From positions 1-61,520 of the forward strand of contig JAEDGL010000002.1 in assembly GCA_016297535.1 (NCBI GenBank): a stretch of 61,520 nucleotides of DNA, in the 5' to 3' direction. A program made the position numbers and the translations under genes. Under the pieces are notes generated by a model. It was given only the letters and a program-made list of their open reading frames with translations, had not been told where the DNA came from and did no database searches. This document shows positions 1 to 9,020 of this stretch, piece after piece (the first letter of the stretch is position 1; every line of letters begins with the position of its first letter). The DNA is from Clostridia bacterium (GTDB lineage: Bacteria; Bacillota; Clostridia; Christensenellales; Aristaeellaceae).

Positions 1-11
1 TTTTTTCTACT

Positions 12-34
12 CACCAGCTCTGCTGGTGGTTTTG
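12..34 (+). terminator. Possible terminator of an upstream gene
   Basis: A perfect 7-bp stem with a 3-nt loop (CACCAGC/GCTGGTG, 12-28) is followed by GTTTTG. It could end a plus-strand gene lying left of the window. The T-tract is short, so it is only a candidate. Confidence 0.4.
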
Positions 35-45
35 TTGTGCTAAAG

Positions 46-84
46 CAAACAAAAAGCCGCCGTGCTTTCTGCAGAAAGCACGGC
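46..84 (-). terminator. Rho-independent terminator of the ABC efflux operon
   Basis: An 11-bp perfect stem (GCCGTGCTTTC/GAAAGCACGGC, 59-84) with a TGCA loop lies 25 bp beyond the adaptor stop codon at 110. Read on the minus strand it is followed by GGCTTTTTGTTTGC, a usable U-tract. Confidence 0.8.
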
Positions 85-109
85 GAAGTCGCGGCTGTTT
101 CCGCACCCG

Positions 110-1153
110 TTATTTCAGGTGCACCACCGCGTTCATACCGGGCAGAACCTCCAGGTTGGTCATCAGGGAAATGGTTACATTGTAATAGGTGGCGTTTTGC
201 CGGGGTACGCCAATGCGGCTGATCTCGGTAACGGTGCCATGCACATCCTCTTCGGGGTAGCGGTCAAACACGAGGGTTACGCTTTCACCCACGGACACGC
301 GATCCAGATCCATCTCGTCCACGGAGGCCACCACATCGATGGCGCTTAGATCATGGATTTTGGCAAGCACCTGTCCCTTGTACACCTGCATGCCGCTGGC
401 GGCGGAAAGCTCCACCGCGCCTGTTGCGGGTGCGGTAATCTGAGCGGAGCGCAGGGTGTTATCCGCATCCTGCGAGGCCATTTCAAAAAGCAGATCGCCC
501 TTTTCAACAATGTCGCCCTCATGTACGGCTGCGCGCAGCACGTAGCCGCTGCCGGTAACGGGCGTTTCTACGGTAATATCCGTCCGGCCGGAGCCAATGC
601 AGGATTTGGTGCCGCAATCGGGATCGCGGTAGATTTCCACGCTTACGTTGTCGTCAAACTTGCCGCCGGTTACCTCCACAAGGTAGCCGGCGCTGTCTAC
701 AGCAACAATGCGACCTGTTCCCTCGTTGTCGCGGTCGTTGATTTCCTCCAGATAGATGTTCTCGCCCACATGTACAAGCTTGTTTTCGGCCTTGTTGTAG
801 GCGCCGTAGGAGGTGGCGTTTACCACCATGGGCTTTGCCTTCTCAATGGCCGCAAGCATGCCGTACTGGCCCAGCACATTGGCCGCCTGGTCGCCCTCCT
901 GGGCAAACAGGGCGCGCACGGTGCCATCCACAGGGGCATAAATTTTGAGGGTATCCATTTCAAAGAGCAGTTCTCCCTCGTCGATCACATCGCCCGTTTC
1001 CCATTCGAAGGGCTTGAGCACGCCGGAATATGGCGCAACGATCTGGTACGCGCTGGCGCTTTGCGCCACGGCGTTGGCGGTAACGGTTCCATCGGCCATG
1101 GAAGCGGCGGGCAACATAAGTGCAACCAGCAAAATCGCAAGCAGTTTCTTCAT
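110..1153 (-). CDS. HlyD/MacA-type efflux adaptor protein
   Basis: A 347-residue exported adaptor, the third gene of an ATPase-permease-adaptor operon. Residues 1-20 form a signal peptide ending ASMA with no lipobox. Two lipoyl/biotinyl-like segments are visible, at about 35-100 (APYSGVLKPFEWETGDVI...) and 205-285 (VLRAAVHEGDIVEKG...), followed by a C-terminal beta-barrel-like part (DRVSVGESVTLVFDRYPEE), the usual order in membrane fusion proteins. The ATG at 1153 is chosen because AAAGGAA lies just upstream; the open frame runs further but overlaps the permease. In a Gram-positive cell it probably sits outside the membrane and couples substrate to the permease. The substrate is unknown. Confidence 0.85.
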   Translation of the reverse strand: MKKLLAILLVALMLPAASMADGTVTANAVAQSASAYQIVAPYSGVLKPFEWETGDVIDEGELLFEMDTLKIYAPVDGTVRALFAQEGDQAANVLGQYGMLAAIEKAKPMVVNATSYGAYNKAENKLVHVGENIYLEEINDRDNEGTGRIVAVDSAGYLVEVTGGKFDDNVSVEIYRDPDCGTKSCIGSGRTDITVETPVTGSGYVLRAAVHEGDIVEKGDLLFEMASQDADNTLRSAQITAPATGAVELSAASGMQVYKGQVLAKIHDLSAIDVVASVDEMDLDRVSVGESVTLVFDRYPEEDVHGTVTEISRIGVPRQNATYYNVTISLMTNLEVLPGMNAVVHLK

Positions 1154-1176
1154 GATTTTCTCGTTCCTTTCAGCCT

Positions 1177-3486
1177 TTATTCCACGCTCTTGAGCGCTTC
1201 TACCATATCGATGTTTTTGACCTTGCGGGTCAGCAGATGGGTGATCATCCATGAAAAGACATAGGTAACAACGCAGGCAATAATAAACGACGCAGGTTTT
1301 ACCGTAGAGGCAAAGATCATGGTATCGCTTTCGCAGGACCGCATGACTGCGCCGGTCAGCCACCAGCCCGGCCAAAGGCTGAGCGCAATGCCAATGAGGG
1401 TGAGCAGATTGTTTTCCGCGCTCATCAGATGGCGGATTTCCTTCTGGTGATAGCCCAGCACCTTGAGGGTGGCGTACTCGCGCAGCCGCTCGGCAAAATT
1501 GAGGATGCCCATGTTATACAGCACCACAAACGCCAGCCCCAGCGCGGCGAGGCTCATGAGCATAAAAATCTGGGACAGGCTGTCCAGAATGCGCAGTGTG
1601 TCCTGGTACTGATCCTTTGGATCAATCAGCTCATCCAGCTCGTCAAGGTCGGTAAGCCGGGCCAGGCCCTCGGCGCTTATGTCCTTCATCAGCAGGGCGG
1701 AGGGGAGAAACGCGCCTTTGCGGATGCCTTCCCATGCAGTGCGGCTCATCATCACGGTTTGGCCGATGGTGACTGGCGCAATGGCGGATACGCTGAGCAA
1801 AGTAGGCTCGTCATCGCCCGGCAGCCAAAGCTCGATGGAATCGCCCGCATGCGCGTTGAGCGACTGCGCAAGCTTCTGGCTGAGCATTACGCCCTCTGTG
1901 GGCAGGGATACCCAGGTTTCGTTTTCGCCGTAATGCATCAGGCGCTGATTGTCTTCCAGAACGGTAAGCAGGGTGGTGCGGCTTTGATCCGCCGTGCGGA
2001 CGCTGACGCTCTTTTCCATGACGCCTTCAAGGCGGCCGCTCTGGATGCGGCTGCGGTAGCTTTCAATCTGGTCGGCCTGGGAGGACAGGGTGGCGCGCAG
2101 ATCGTAGCGCACGGTGCCCTCGTAATACTTACCGGTAAAGTAGATAACGCTGTCCTGCAGGCCAAGCGAAGCAATAAGCAGCATATTGCAGGCCAAAACG
2201 CCCATCAGCATCATCAGCGTGCGCGATTTGTTGCGGAACAGATTGCGCACAATCATCTTGCCGTTAAAGCCAAGGCGTTTCCACACAAAGCCCACGCGCT
2301 CCAGCATCAGCTTTTTGCCCGCCTTGGGCGGCTTGGGACGCAGCAGCGCGGCGGTTTCCTCGCGGGCGCTTTTGCGGTAGGTATGATAGCAGATGCCGCA
2401 GGCCAGCGCTATGCCCAGTCCGCACACCGCCCATTGCGCTGCGGAGACGGGCGCCTGCAGCTGGTAGGGCAGGGTGAACTGGGCTTCCTCCAGCGACCAG
2501 AGAACGTAGGGCAGCGTTCTGCGTCCCACATACAGGCCGATCAGCGAACCCACCAGCGAGGGGTAGAAGGCATAGCTCATGTAGTGCCTCAGCATCTGTC
2601 CATCGCGGTAGCCAAGCGCCTTGAGCGTGCCCATCTGGGTACGCTGGTTTTCCAGCATGCGGGTAATGGTGGTTAGCACGATCATGGCAGCCACGGCATA
2701 GGCCATCAGCGGAAAGAGGTAGCTGAGATTGCGGAACATATCCACATCCTTTTGCACCCCGTGGCGCGCGCCGTGGGAATCGTCGTTCTGGATCAGCGCC
2801 TCCGGGTAAAGCGCGCAAATCTGCTGCTCGATCAGTGAAAGACCGGCGCCTTCCCGGGCCTTGACCATCACCTGCGTCAGCGGCAGGGCGGGCAGGCCGC
2901 AGCTGTTGACAAGCGCAAAACCGTAGGCCTGCGGATCGCGCAACACGTTTTTGCTAAGCGACACATATTCGGGACTCAGGCACAGGCCGCGCACAATGAA
3001 ATCAAAATGCTGTCCCTCACGCTCAAGCCGGATACGGTCGCCCACGGCAAAGCCGTTGGCCAGTGCAAACTCGCGATCCAGCAGGCAGCCGCGCCTGTCC
3101 GTTGCCTCCAGCGCCTGCCCCTCGTAGAGCAGCGGCTGGTTGATGGATATTTCACCGTCAAAGGCGGCCACGCGCACCTCGGGTTGATGGGGCAGATCGA
3201 TGGAAAACTCGGCTACCCCTCTTGCCTGCACCCGGCCTACGCCCGGCACGGCGGAAATCCGCTGCACGGCCTCGCGATCGGCCCGGGGCAGCGTAACCCA
3301 CAGATCGGCCAGCTGCTGCTCTTCAAAGTACGTATTGGCCGACAGCTCAATCATGCGCCAGGCGGCGTCCAGGCCGCTGAACACCCAAGTGCCCAGCGCG
3401 CAGAGCAGAATAACGGCGACAAACTGCATGCGGTTTTTCCAGATATCGCGCCACAGCTTATGCCGCAATGCGTTTCCTTTTACCAC
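1177..3486 (-). CDS. ABC transporter permease with FtsX domains
   Basis: A 769-residue membrane protein of the MacB/FtsX class. It has an N-terminal membrane anchor (about 15-35), a large extracytoplasmic domain (about 40-250), then helices at about 260-380 with the FtsX pattern (LTTITRMLENQRTQMGTLKALG). A second anchor, extracytoplasmic segment and FtsX unit follow at about 415-769 (EYATLKVLGYHQKEI). This double-unit architecture is typical of three-component lipid or peptide efflux systems. It starts with GTG at 3486 in the overlap GTGGTAA with the ATPase stop; GGAGGAG lies upstream. It acts with the ATPase at 3480-4181 and the adaptor at 110-1153. Confidence 0.9.
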   Translation of the reverse strand: MVKGNALRHKLWRDIWKNRMQFVAVILLCALGTWVFSGLDAAWRMIELSANTYFEEQQLADLWVTLPRADREAVQRISAVPGVGRVQARGVAEFSIDLPHQPEVRVAAFDGEISINQPLLYEGQALEATDRRGCLLDREFALANGFAVGDRIRLEREGQHFDFIVRGLCLSPEYVSLSKNVLRDPQAYGFALVNSCGLPALPLTQVMVKAREGAGLSLIEQQICALYPEALIQNDDSHGARHGVQKDVDMFRNLSYLFPLMAYAVAAMIVLTTITRMLENQRTQMGTLKALGYRDGQMLRHYMSYAFYPSLVGSLIGLYVGRRTLPYVLWSLEEAQFTLPYQLQAPVSAAQWAVCGLGIALACGICYHTYRKSAREETAALLRPKPPKAGKKLMLERVGFVWKRLGFNGKMIVRNLFRNKSRTLMMLMGVLACNMLLIASLGLQDSVIYFTGKYYEGTVRYDLRATLSSQADQIESYRSRIQSGRLEGVMEKSVSVRTADQSRTTLLTVLEDNQRLMHYGENETWVSLPTEGVMLSQKLAQSLNAHAGDSIELWLPGDDEPTLLSVSAIAPVTIGQTVMMSRTAWEGIRKGAFLPSALLMKDISAEGLARLTDLDELDELIDPKDQYQDTLRILDSLSQIFMLMSLAALGLAFVVLYNMGILNFAERLREYATLKVLGYHQKEIRHLMSAENNLLTLIGIALSLWPGWWLTGAVMRSCESDTMIFASTVKPASFIIACVVTYVFSWMITHLLTRKVKNIDMVEALKSVE

Positions 3487-4181
3487 GCAATCTCCTCCAC
3501 AGAGGCCGGGTGGTCGTTGAGCGTCACGCTTTCAATTTGCCCGTTGCGCACGCGAATAACGCGGCGTGCAAGCGGCGCAATGGCCGCATTATGCGTGATG
3601 ATAGCCACGGTGGTCTGATATTTTTCGCTTACGTCCTTCAGCAGCGAAAGCACCTGCAGGCCGGTTTTGGAATCCAGCGCGCCGGTGGGCTCGTCGCAAA
3701 GGAGCAGAGCAGGGTTTTTGCACAGCGCGCGGGCGATGGATACGCGCTGCTGCTCGCCGCCGGAGAGCTGTGCGGGAAAGTTGTTCATGCGTTCACCCAG
3801 GCCCACCTGGCGCATTACCTCCACCGGGTCCAGCGCGTTGGGGCATACCTGACGGGCCAGCTCCACGTTTTCCAGCGCGGTCAGGTTGGGCATCAGGTTA
3901 TAAAACTGAAACACAAAGCCCACATCCAGCCTGCGGTACTCGGTCAGCTCCTTGCCGCGCATGGCGGTAACCTCTTTGCCCCCCACGGTAATTTTGCCCG
4001 AAGTGGCCCGGTCCATGCCGCCCAGCAAATTGAGGATGGTCGTTTTACCCGCGCCGCTTGGGCCCAGCACTACGCATAGCTCGCCCTTTTCAATTTCAAA
4101 ATTCACCTGATTGGCCGCAAGCACGCGTTCGCCGCCGGTGCGGTATTCCTTGGTTACATTTTCAAAGGTAATATAACTCAC
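3480..4181 (-). CDS. ABC transporter ATP-binding protein, LolD/MacB type
   Basis: A 233-residue ATPase with Walker A GPSGAGKTT (about 41), signature LSGGEQQR (about 140) and Walker B LLCDEPTGALD (about 160). The LGGMDRATSG and FQFYNLMPNLTALENV segments are typical of the LolD/MacB/SalX subfamily that pairs with FtsX permeases. The GTG at 4181 is preferred because GGAAAGGGAG precedes it by 5-6 nt and the family N-terminus (SYITFENVTKEY) begins there. It is the first gene of the operon, directly behind a consensus promoter at 4236-4264. Confidence 0.92.
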   Translation of the reverse strand: MSYITFENVTKEYRTGGERVLAANQVNFEIEKGELCVVLGPSGAGKTTILNLLGGMDRATSGKITVGGKEVTAMRGKELTEYRRLDVGFVFQFYNLMPNLTALENVELARQVCPNALDPVEVMRQVGLGERMNNFPAQLSGGEQQRVSIARALCKNPALLLCDEPTGALDSKTGLQVLSLLKDVSEKYQTTVAIITHNAAIAPLARRVIRVRNGQIESVTLNDHPASVEEIAW

Positions 4182-4235
4182 GGTACTCCCTTTCCGGATC
4201 AGCCTGCCTGACATTGGCAACGCTTATCCGTTTGT

Positions 4236-4264
4236 AGATTAGCATTGCGCAACTGTACTGTCAA
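4236..4264 (-). promoter_or_regulatory. Sigma-70 type promoter of the ABC efflux operon
   Basis: On the minus strand, TTGACA (4264-4259), a 17-bp spacer and TAATCT (4241-4236) lie 55 bp upstream of the ATPase start. The -35 is perfect and the -10 has 4 of 6 consensus bases. The leader is about 48 nt with no obvious attenuator. Confidence 0.75.
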
Positions 4265-4292
4265 CGGATGCGGGCAGAGGTTTACAGATGAT

Positions 4293-4430
4293 TCACAAAT
4301 CGGTAAAAGAAGCCTCGGCGTTTGGGGGCGGGGTTTGCAAAACAGGATATTCCCCGTAAGGCTTGGCACATACAGAGGAGTTGCGGATGCTCTCTGCAAG
4401 ATGCTCCACTCTTGTGTACTTGCCGGCCAT
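4293..4430 (-). CDS. Small ORF of 45 residues upstream of the efflux operon
   Basis: An ATG at 4430 is preceded by AACAGGAGGTTTCTTGC, a near-perfect ribosome site at optimal spacing. The frame encodes 45 residues beginning MAGKYTRVEHLAESIRN and ending PPPNAEASFTDL. It has one Cys, no signal peptide, no double-Gly leader and no membrane segment. I do not recognise it. It lies 111 bp upstream of the efflux ATPase on the same strand, but the efflux promoter lies between them. It may be a true small protein or the surviving 5' end of a lost gene. Confidence 0.35.
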   Translation of the reverse strand: MAGKYTRVEHLAESIRNSSVCAKPYGEYPVLQTPPPNAEASFTDL

Positions 4431-4514
4431 GCAAGAAACCTCCTGTTTCAGCTTGAGTCTTCAACAGGAGATCTCTTTTTTCTTTGTGCGTTATCCGGGA
4501 AGAGGCAGGGGGTA

Positions 4515-4736
4515 TTACAGACAACCATAGGCCGTATTTCTGATTTTGAGATGGATTTCCGCCAGATCCTTCCCGCTGCGCTGATCCATAACCGTCAGCG
4601 ACAGCTTTTTCTCCGGGTCAACCAGGAAGGATGGCCCCGAGCCGCCCTCCCAGCCAAATTCTCCAATCGAGCCGTTGGAACCGGCTTCGGCCCTGTCCAT
4701 CAGTGGCCGCACGCCATAACCGTTGCCCTTGGTTAC
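4515..4736 (-). pseudogene. Remnant of a beta-lactamase-family serine hydrolase (C-terminal part)
   Basis: About 74 in-frame codons resemble the C-terminal strand region of class C beta-lactamase/esterase-like proteins: KGNGYGVRPLMD, GSIGEFGWEGGSGPSFLVDP and LSLTVMDQR. The catalytic SxxK and YxN regions are absent. The upstream sequence in frame (MFYQFCPVKRAGFQ) is unrelated and no gene for the first 300 or so residues is present, so this is a decayed fragment rather than a functional gene. Confidence 0.65.
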
Positions 4737-4756
4737 ACGCTGGAATCCCGCTCTTT

Positions 4757-4954
4757 TCACTGGACAAAATTGGTAAAACAAAATCCCATGCCAAAATCAT
4801 CGAATCGGGCACGGGATTTTTGCTTTCGGCTGTAAACCTTTTTGCTTTCCACTTTTCTGGTAACAGGAGAAAAGGACCAGGCGGAACGCCTGCGGCTGTC
4901 CAGCTCCTTCCGGGCCTTCCGGCTCATTTTTTCGCGGGGAACAAACGGTGGCAT
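4757..4954 (-). CDS. Small basic conserved protein (65 aa)
   Basis: A 65-residue, strongly basic protein beginning MPPFVPREKMSRKARKELD and containing WSFSPVTRKVESKKVYSRKQ. From memory, similar short proteins with the MPPFxPRxKMSxKARKxLD start and SPVTRxVESKKVYxRK core occur as uncharacterised genes in gut Clostridia. The ribosome site AAAGGAGGAAAACGGC before the ATG is excellent. The last 12 or so residues (GMGFCFTNFVQ) run toward the beta-lactamase remnant and may be non-native. Role unknown; the charge suggests nucleic-acid binding. Confidence 0.6.
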   Translation of the reverse strand: MPPFVPREKMSRKARKELDSRRRSAWSFSPVTRKVESKKVYSRKQKSRARFDDFGMGFCFTNFVQ

Positions 4955-5192
4955 GCCGTTTTCCTCCTTTCATTCAATCGCACAAAGCCTGCCTTGTTGC
5001 GCATGGCTTCGGTTTTGCTCATCTTTTGCCTTATCGACAGCATTCGTCGATGGTCGCGCTCATAGGCTCCCTATGCGTCTCATATAGTATACTCGAAGAT
5101 CTACTCAAAAACAATGCCATTTGCTTTATGGATGCGTCCTTCCCGTGAATGTGGGAACGGAACGGCTGACAAACGCTACGATAAGGAGACAC

Positions 5193-7106
5193 ATGTACGC
5201 AATGAACAGAGAAACAGCAAAACCTAAAAAGCCGGAAGCAACCCTGCCCGACAGAGACACGCGGGATAGGAACGGCCAGAAACAGAGGGGTTCAAGTGTC
5301 ATCGCAGCTGGGTTCAAGCCTGTATTTTCCGTTTGCCTCATGCTTTCAACGCTATCCCTCTGCCCGCGCATTTCACTGGCGGAGATAGCGCTGCCCCCGG
5401 TGGATTTTGGGCAGCGCCATCCAATGCCCGGGATTCCTGTGTGGGTGCATCCGCTTGCGCTCATGGGCGGCGCGGGACTGGTCATCGCAGTTGTGGCGCT
5501 CTTCCTCTTCTGCCTGACTGCTGGCCAAAGAAGCCTGCGCTTGGCTGAAAACGACAGCATCCTTGCTATCGCCGGTATCGGCGTGTGGCGCATTATCCTG
5601 CTTGACGGCCATAAACCGCGTATGAAAGCCAACAGAGCCATGCGTGAGCTGCTTGGACTGTCCGGCAAAAGGCTTACGGAGGAAAAAACCTACGAAAGCT
5701 GGTATTCGCGAATTTCACCCGAGGCCCTTGCCGCCGTGCAGGCGCTGGTGGAAGAAATGAAATCCGGCCAAAAAGCCGAAAGCATTTATTCATGGATCCA
5801 TCCGACGCTTGGATTGCAGTACGAGCGCTGCGGCGGCGTGGCAAAGCGGCTTGGCGCCAGAGGATACATCCTGCGCGGTTATCAGTACAACGTTACGCAG
5901 GATGTGCTGCGGGAGCAGCACCGCGAGCAGGCGCTTCAAAACGCTCTGACCGAGGCGCAGTGCGCCAAAACAGCCAAGGCGGCCTTTCTTTGCAACATGT
6001 CGCATGATATCCGAACGCCCATGAACGCTATTCTCGGCTTTACAGGCATCGCCCTGAGGCAGTCTCCCGGGCCAGAGGTGCGCAGCTGCCTGGAAAAAAT
6101 CAACCAAAGCGCAGAACGGCTGCTGTGCCTCGTCAACGATGTTCTGGAGATCAGCCGTCTCGCGAGCGGCAAAGCTTCCTGCACGCCCGTGCCCGTGGAC
6201 ATCCGCAAGGTAACGGACGGGGCGCTTGACATTGCGAAGCAGCTTCTCACTAACCGCAATCTCACGCTGCATGTGCACAGGGCACAGCCGTCGCATCCAT
6301 ACCTTCTGGCCGATCCGCACTGCATCCGCAAGGTACTTGTCAACCTTCTCAGCAATGCCGTCAAATTCACAAACGACGGCGGCAGCATCACCTTTGAAGC
6401 CAGTGAGCGTCCCGGAACCAACGGAGAAAAGGTGCTCGTGCGCTACACCGTTTCGGATACGGGCATTGGTATGAGCGAGGAATATCTGGACAGGCTTTAC
6501 GACGAATTTTCGCAGGAAAATCCCGGCGCGCGAACGCAGTTCACGGGCGCCGGGATTGGCATGTCCATTACCAGGCGCTATGTGGAAATGATGGGCGGCA
6601 CCATTGAGGTACACAGCAAAAAGGGCATTGGGTCCACCTTTGTCGTCGAGCTGCCCCTTGCCCCCGTTGGCGCGGAAGCCCTTCAGGATCAGGCGATTCC
6701 CACCTGCGCGGCCGATTTGACGGGTGTGCGGGTGCTGCTGGCCGAAGACAATAACCTGAGCGCGGAAATTGCAACCGTTTTGCTGGAAGAGCACGGGATA
6801 CTGGTTACGCGCGTGGCCGATGGCCAACAGGCGGTGGATGCTTTTGCAGCCAGTCCTGCAAATACCTTCGATCTTTTCCTGACGGATATCATGATGCCGG
6901 TGCTTAACGGCTATGAGGCAGCCAGAGCCATCCGTTCGATGGCGAACCGTCCCGACGCACACACGCTGCCAATCATTGCGATGACGGCCAACGCCTTTGC
7001 TGAGGATGTGCAAAAGTCGCTGGACGCGGGCATGAACGCGCACATCGCCAAGCCCATCGATCTCAACGAGCTGCTCAGAGCCATTGAACGAAGTTTGAAC
7101 AGATGA
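5193..7106 (+). CDS. Hybrid sensor histidine kinase with receiver domain
   Basis: A 637-residue membrane kinase. Two hydrophobic segments, about 40-60 (VFSVCLMLSTLSLCPRIS) and 80-110 (LALMGGAGLVIAVVALFLFC), bracket a short extracytoplasmic loop. A PAS-like stretch follows (about 120-230), then HisKA with FLCNMSHDIRTPMNA (phospho-acceptor His271). The HATPase domain shows N-box LVNLLSNAVKF, DTGIGM and GAGIGMSITRRYVE. The C-terminal receiver has DN near its start, the phospho-acceptor Asp565 in FLTDIMMPV, and the AHIAKP lysine. The ATG at 5193 follows AAGGAG; a longer frame exists but lacks a ribosome site. No output regulator or target operon lies next to it, so its signal and targets are unknown. 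Confidence 0.88.
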   Translation: MYAMNRETAKPKKPEATLPDRDTRDRNGQKQRGSSVIAAGFKPVFSVCLMLSTLSLCPRISLAEIALPPVDFGQRHPMPGIPVWVHPLALMGGAGLVIAVVALFLFCLTAGQRSLRLAENDSILAIAGIGVWRIILLDGHKPRMKANRAMRELLGLSGKRLTEEKTYESWYSRISPEALAAVQALVEEMKSGQKAESIYSWIHPTLGLQYERCGGVAKRLGARGYILRGYQYNVTQDVLREQHREQALQNALTEAQCAKTAKAAFLCNMSHDIRTPMNAILGFTGIALRQSPGPEVRSCLEKINQSAERLLCLVNDVLEISRLASGKASCTPVPVDIRKVTDGALDIAKQLLTNRNLTLHVHRAQPSHPYLLADPHCIRKVLVNLLSNAVKFTNDGGSITFEASERPGTNGEKVLVRYTVSDTGIGMSEEYLDRLYDEFSQENPGARTQFTGAGIGMSITRRYVEMMGGTIEVHSKKGIGSTFVVELPLAPVGAEALQDQAIPTCAADLTGVRVLLAEDNNLSAEIATVLLEEHGILVTRVADGQQAVDAFAASPANTFDLFLTDIMMPVLNGYEAARAIRSMANRPDAHTLPIIAMTANAFAEDVQKSLDAGMNAHIAKPIDLNELLRAIERSLNR

Positions 7107-7250
7107 TCAAATGGGCCGGGGAGCGGGCCGGCGCTGCCTGCTCTCTGCCTCCAAACAGGCTTTCTTTTGCCTTGCCACAGGCGGTCGTCTGCTTTTTTTC
7201 CGCCAAAACAGCATGAATCCGCTTTTTCAACCTGTTTTTTCATTTTTTTG

Positions 7251-7279
7251 TTGACATTTTTGCGTTCGCCTTGTATAAT
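7251..7279 (+). promoter_or_regulatory. Consensus promoter for tRNA-Thr
   Basis: TTGACA (7251-7256), a 17-bp spacer and TATAAT (7274-7279): both hexamers are perfect consensus. The tRNA starts 28 bp downstream. Confidence 0.93.
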
Positions 7280-7306
7280 AGTCAACGTTCTCATCGAACG
7301 CAAAAT

Positions 7307-7382
<76 letters not shown>

Positions 7383-7386
7383 GATT

Positions 7387-7425
7387 ATCTCCTCTGTGGG
7401 GTTCTCCGCAGAGGAGATTTTCTTT
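7387..7425 (+). terminator. Rho-independent terminator of tRNA-Thr
   Basis: A 10-bp perfect stem (ATCTCCTCTG/CAGAGGAGAT, 7387-7418) followed by TTTCTTTG, five bases after the tRNA 3' end. Confidence 0.9.
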
Positions 7426-8039
7426 GTTTTTGAATGGTCTTCTCCCCCCTGTTGTGCCCAAATGGTTTGCTGCTATTTTCAGCTGATTGCCTTTCATCTT
7501 TGCTGGCTACGACCAGCGGATGAAACGCTTTGCCTCATGCGCTTGTTCTGCGCCAGCCGCATCGAGACGTTGTGATGCGCGAAAATGCCCATAGCAACAA
7601 ATTGCCTGTGTTTGACCGCCGTTTTCCAGAGTTGCATTCCTTTTCATTTCAAATGCAGTTTCTTTAAATTTTTTTCTATTTTTTTGTAAATGCATCCATT
7701 ATTTAAAAAATAACACTTGCCTATCCGAAAAATCTTTGATAGAATTAAAAATGAAATCCATTGAAAACGACGTTGAAGCTTCAAAAAACACGACTATTTT
7801 TCGATTCATCATCATTTTCCACACGCAACTTGAATCATGTTAAAAAATTTTCCGTTCCCCAAACGCCGGAAACCCTTTTGTTATGAAAAGGGCGATTATA
7901 TTATTTTTGATTTTCACATTACGCATGCAACAGCCAGGGACAGCAGATCAAGGCATCGGCAGATTGGTTTCATCAAAAGGCTCTTTCCAGCCATTCCGGA
8001 ACGCATCCGGGGAACGGGCAATCAAACAGGAGGATTTTT
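7426..8039 (+). other. AT-rich intergenic region without a recognisable gene
   Basis: About 600 bp, markedly AT-rich between 7640 and 7920, unlike the flanking genes. No open frame on either strand has both a ribosome site and recognisable content. It holds a promoter candidate at 7717-7745 and ends with the AGGAGG site of the next gene, leaving a leader of almost 290 nt. I see no riboswitch or tRNA-like fold by eye. Confidence 0.5.
7717..7745 (+). promoter_or_regulatory. Probable promoter of the ABC-2 exporter operon
   Basis: TTGCCT (7717-7722), a 17-bp spacer and TAGAAT (7740-7745) in an AT-rich context, about 300 bp upstream of the first gene. Confidence 0.5.
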
Positions 8040-9020
8040 ATGGTTATCCAGGCCAATGATCTATCTCGCACTTATCAGATCCGAAAGAAGAAAGCAGGGC
8101 TACCCGGGGCGGTGCTTGGACTTTTCAAGACGGAGTATCTCGAAAAGCGAGCCATCGATCATCTGTCCTTTACCATGGAAGAGGGCGAGGCCCTGGCCTG
8201 CATCGGGGAAAACGGCGCCGGAAAATCCACCCTGATCAAAATGCTGGTAGGGATTTTGCAGCCCACCAGTGGCAGCGTGCTTGTCATGGGGCAGGATCCC
8301 ATGAAGCGGCAGCAGGCGTACCTGCGCAAAATCGGCGTTGTTTTTGGACAAAAAACCAATCTGTGGCTGGATATTCCGGTGGAAGAAAGCTACAACGCCA
8401 TGAGAACCATCTACCAAATTCCCTCTCAGGTATTTGAAAAATACAAGAGGCAGATTGTTGATATGCTGGATCTGGGCCCGATTTTGCAAAGCCCCGCCCG
8501 CAAGCTGTCGCTGGGCCAGCGCATGAAGGCGGATATCGGTCTGGTGCTGCTGCACAAGCCAAGGCTGTTGTTTTTGGATGAGCCGACCATCGGCCTGGAT
8601 ATCAACGTCAAGCATACCATCCGCTCGTTCATCCGGCAGATGAATCAGGAGGAGGGCGTATCCGTACTGCTCACCAGCCACGATCTGGATGATATCGAGC
8701 AAATTTGCGATACCGCGCTGGTGCTGCAAAAGGGCAAATCCTACTACCGCGGTTCTCTGAGGGAGCTGAAAGAACGGTTTGCCTGCCAAAAAGTAATCAC
8801 TATAACCGGCACCGAAAAGCGCAATCCATGCGCGCTGTACCCGGATTTGCGGCTGGAGCGGGAAGGGCGGAAAACAACCATCCTGTTTGAAGCGCATGCA
8901 CATACGATGGAGGATGTGCTTGCGCACCTGCTGCAATGCTATGAGGTACAGGACGTATCCATTCAGGAGCCGGGCATTGACGATGTAGTGGCGCAAATTT
9001 TTGGAAGGAAAGCGGAATGA
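8040..9020 (+). CDS. ABC-2 type transporter ATP-binding protein
   Basis: A 326-residue ATPase of the COG4586 type. Features are Walker A GENGAGKST (about 58), FGQKTNLWLDIPVEES after the Q-loop region, signature LSLGQRMKADIG, Walker B LLFLDEPTIGLD and the switch His in LLTSHDLDDIE. The insertion GLPGAVLGLFKTEYLEKRAIDHLSF before Walker A is typical of this subfamily. AGGAGGATTTTT precedes the ATG. It is followed with a 4-nt overlap by two permeases, a standard exporter arrangement. Confidence 0.92.
   Translation: MVIQANDLSRTYQIRKKKAGLPGAVLGLFKTEYLEKRAIDHLSFTMEEGEALACIGENGAGKSTLIKMLVGILQPTSGSVLVMGQDPMKRQQAYLRKIGVVFGQKTNLWLDIPVEESYNAMRTIYQIPSQVFEKYKRQIVDMLDLGPILQSPARKLSLGQRMKADIGLVLLHKPRLLFLDEPTIGLDINVKHTIRSFIRQMNQEEGVSVLLTSHDLDDIEQICDTALVLQKGKSYYRGSLRELKERFACQKVITITGTEKRNPCALYPDLRLEREGRKTTILFEAHAHTMEDVLAHLLQCYEVQDVSIQEPGIDDVVAQIFGRKAE

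Noticed and set aside
7837..8235. A 132-codon frame overlapping the start of the ABC-2 ATPase gene
   Set aside because: No ribosome site, out of frame with the strong ATPase start, content without family resemblance.
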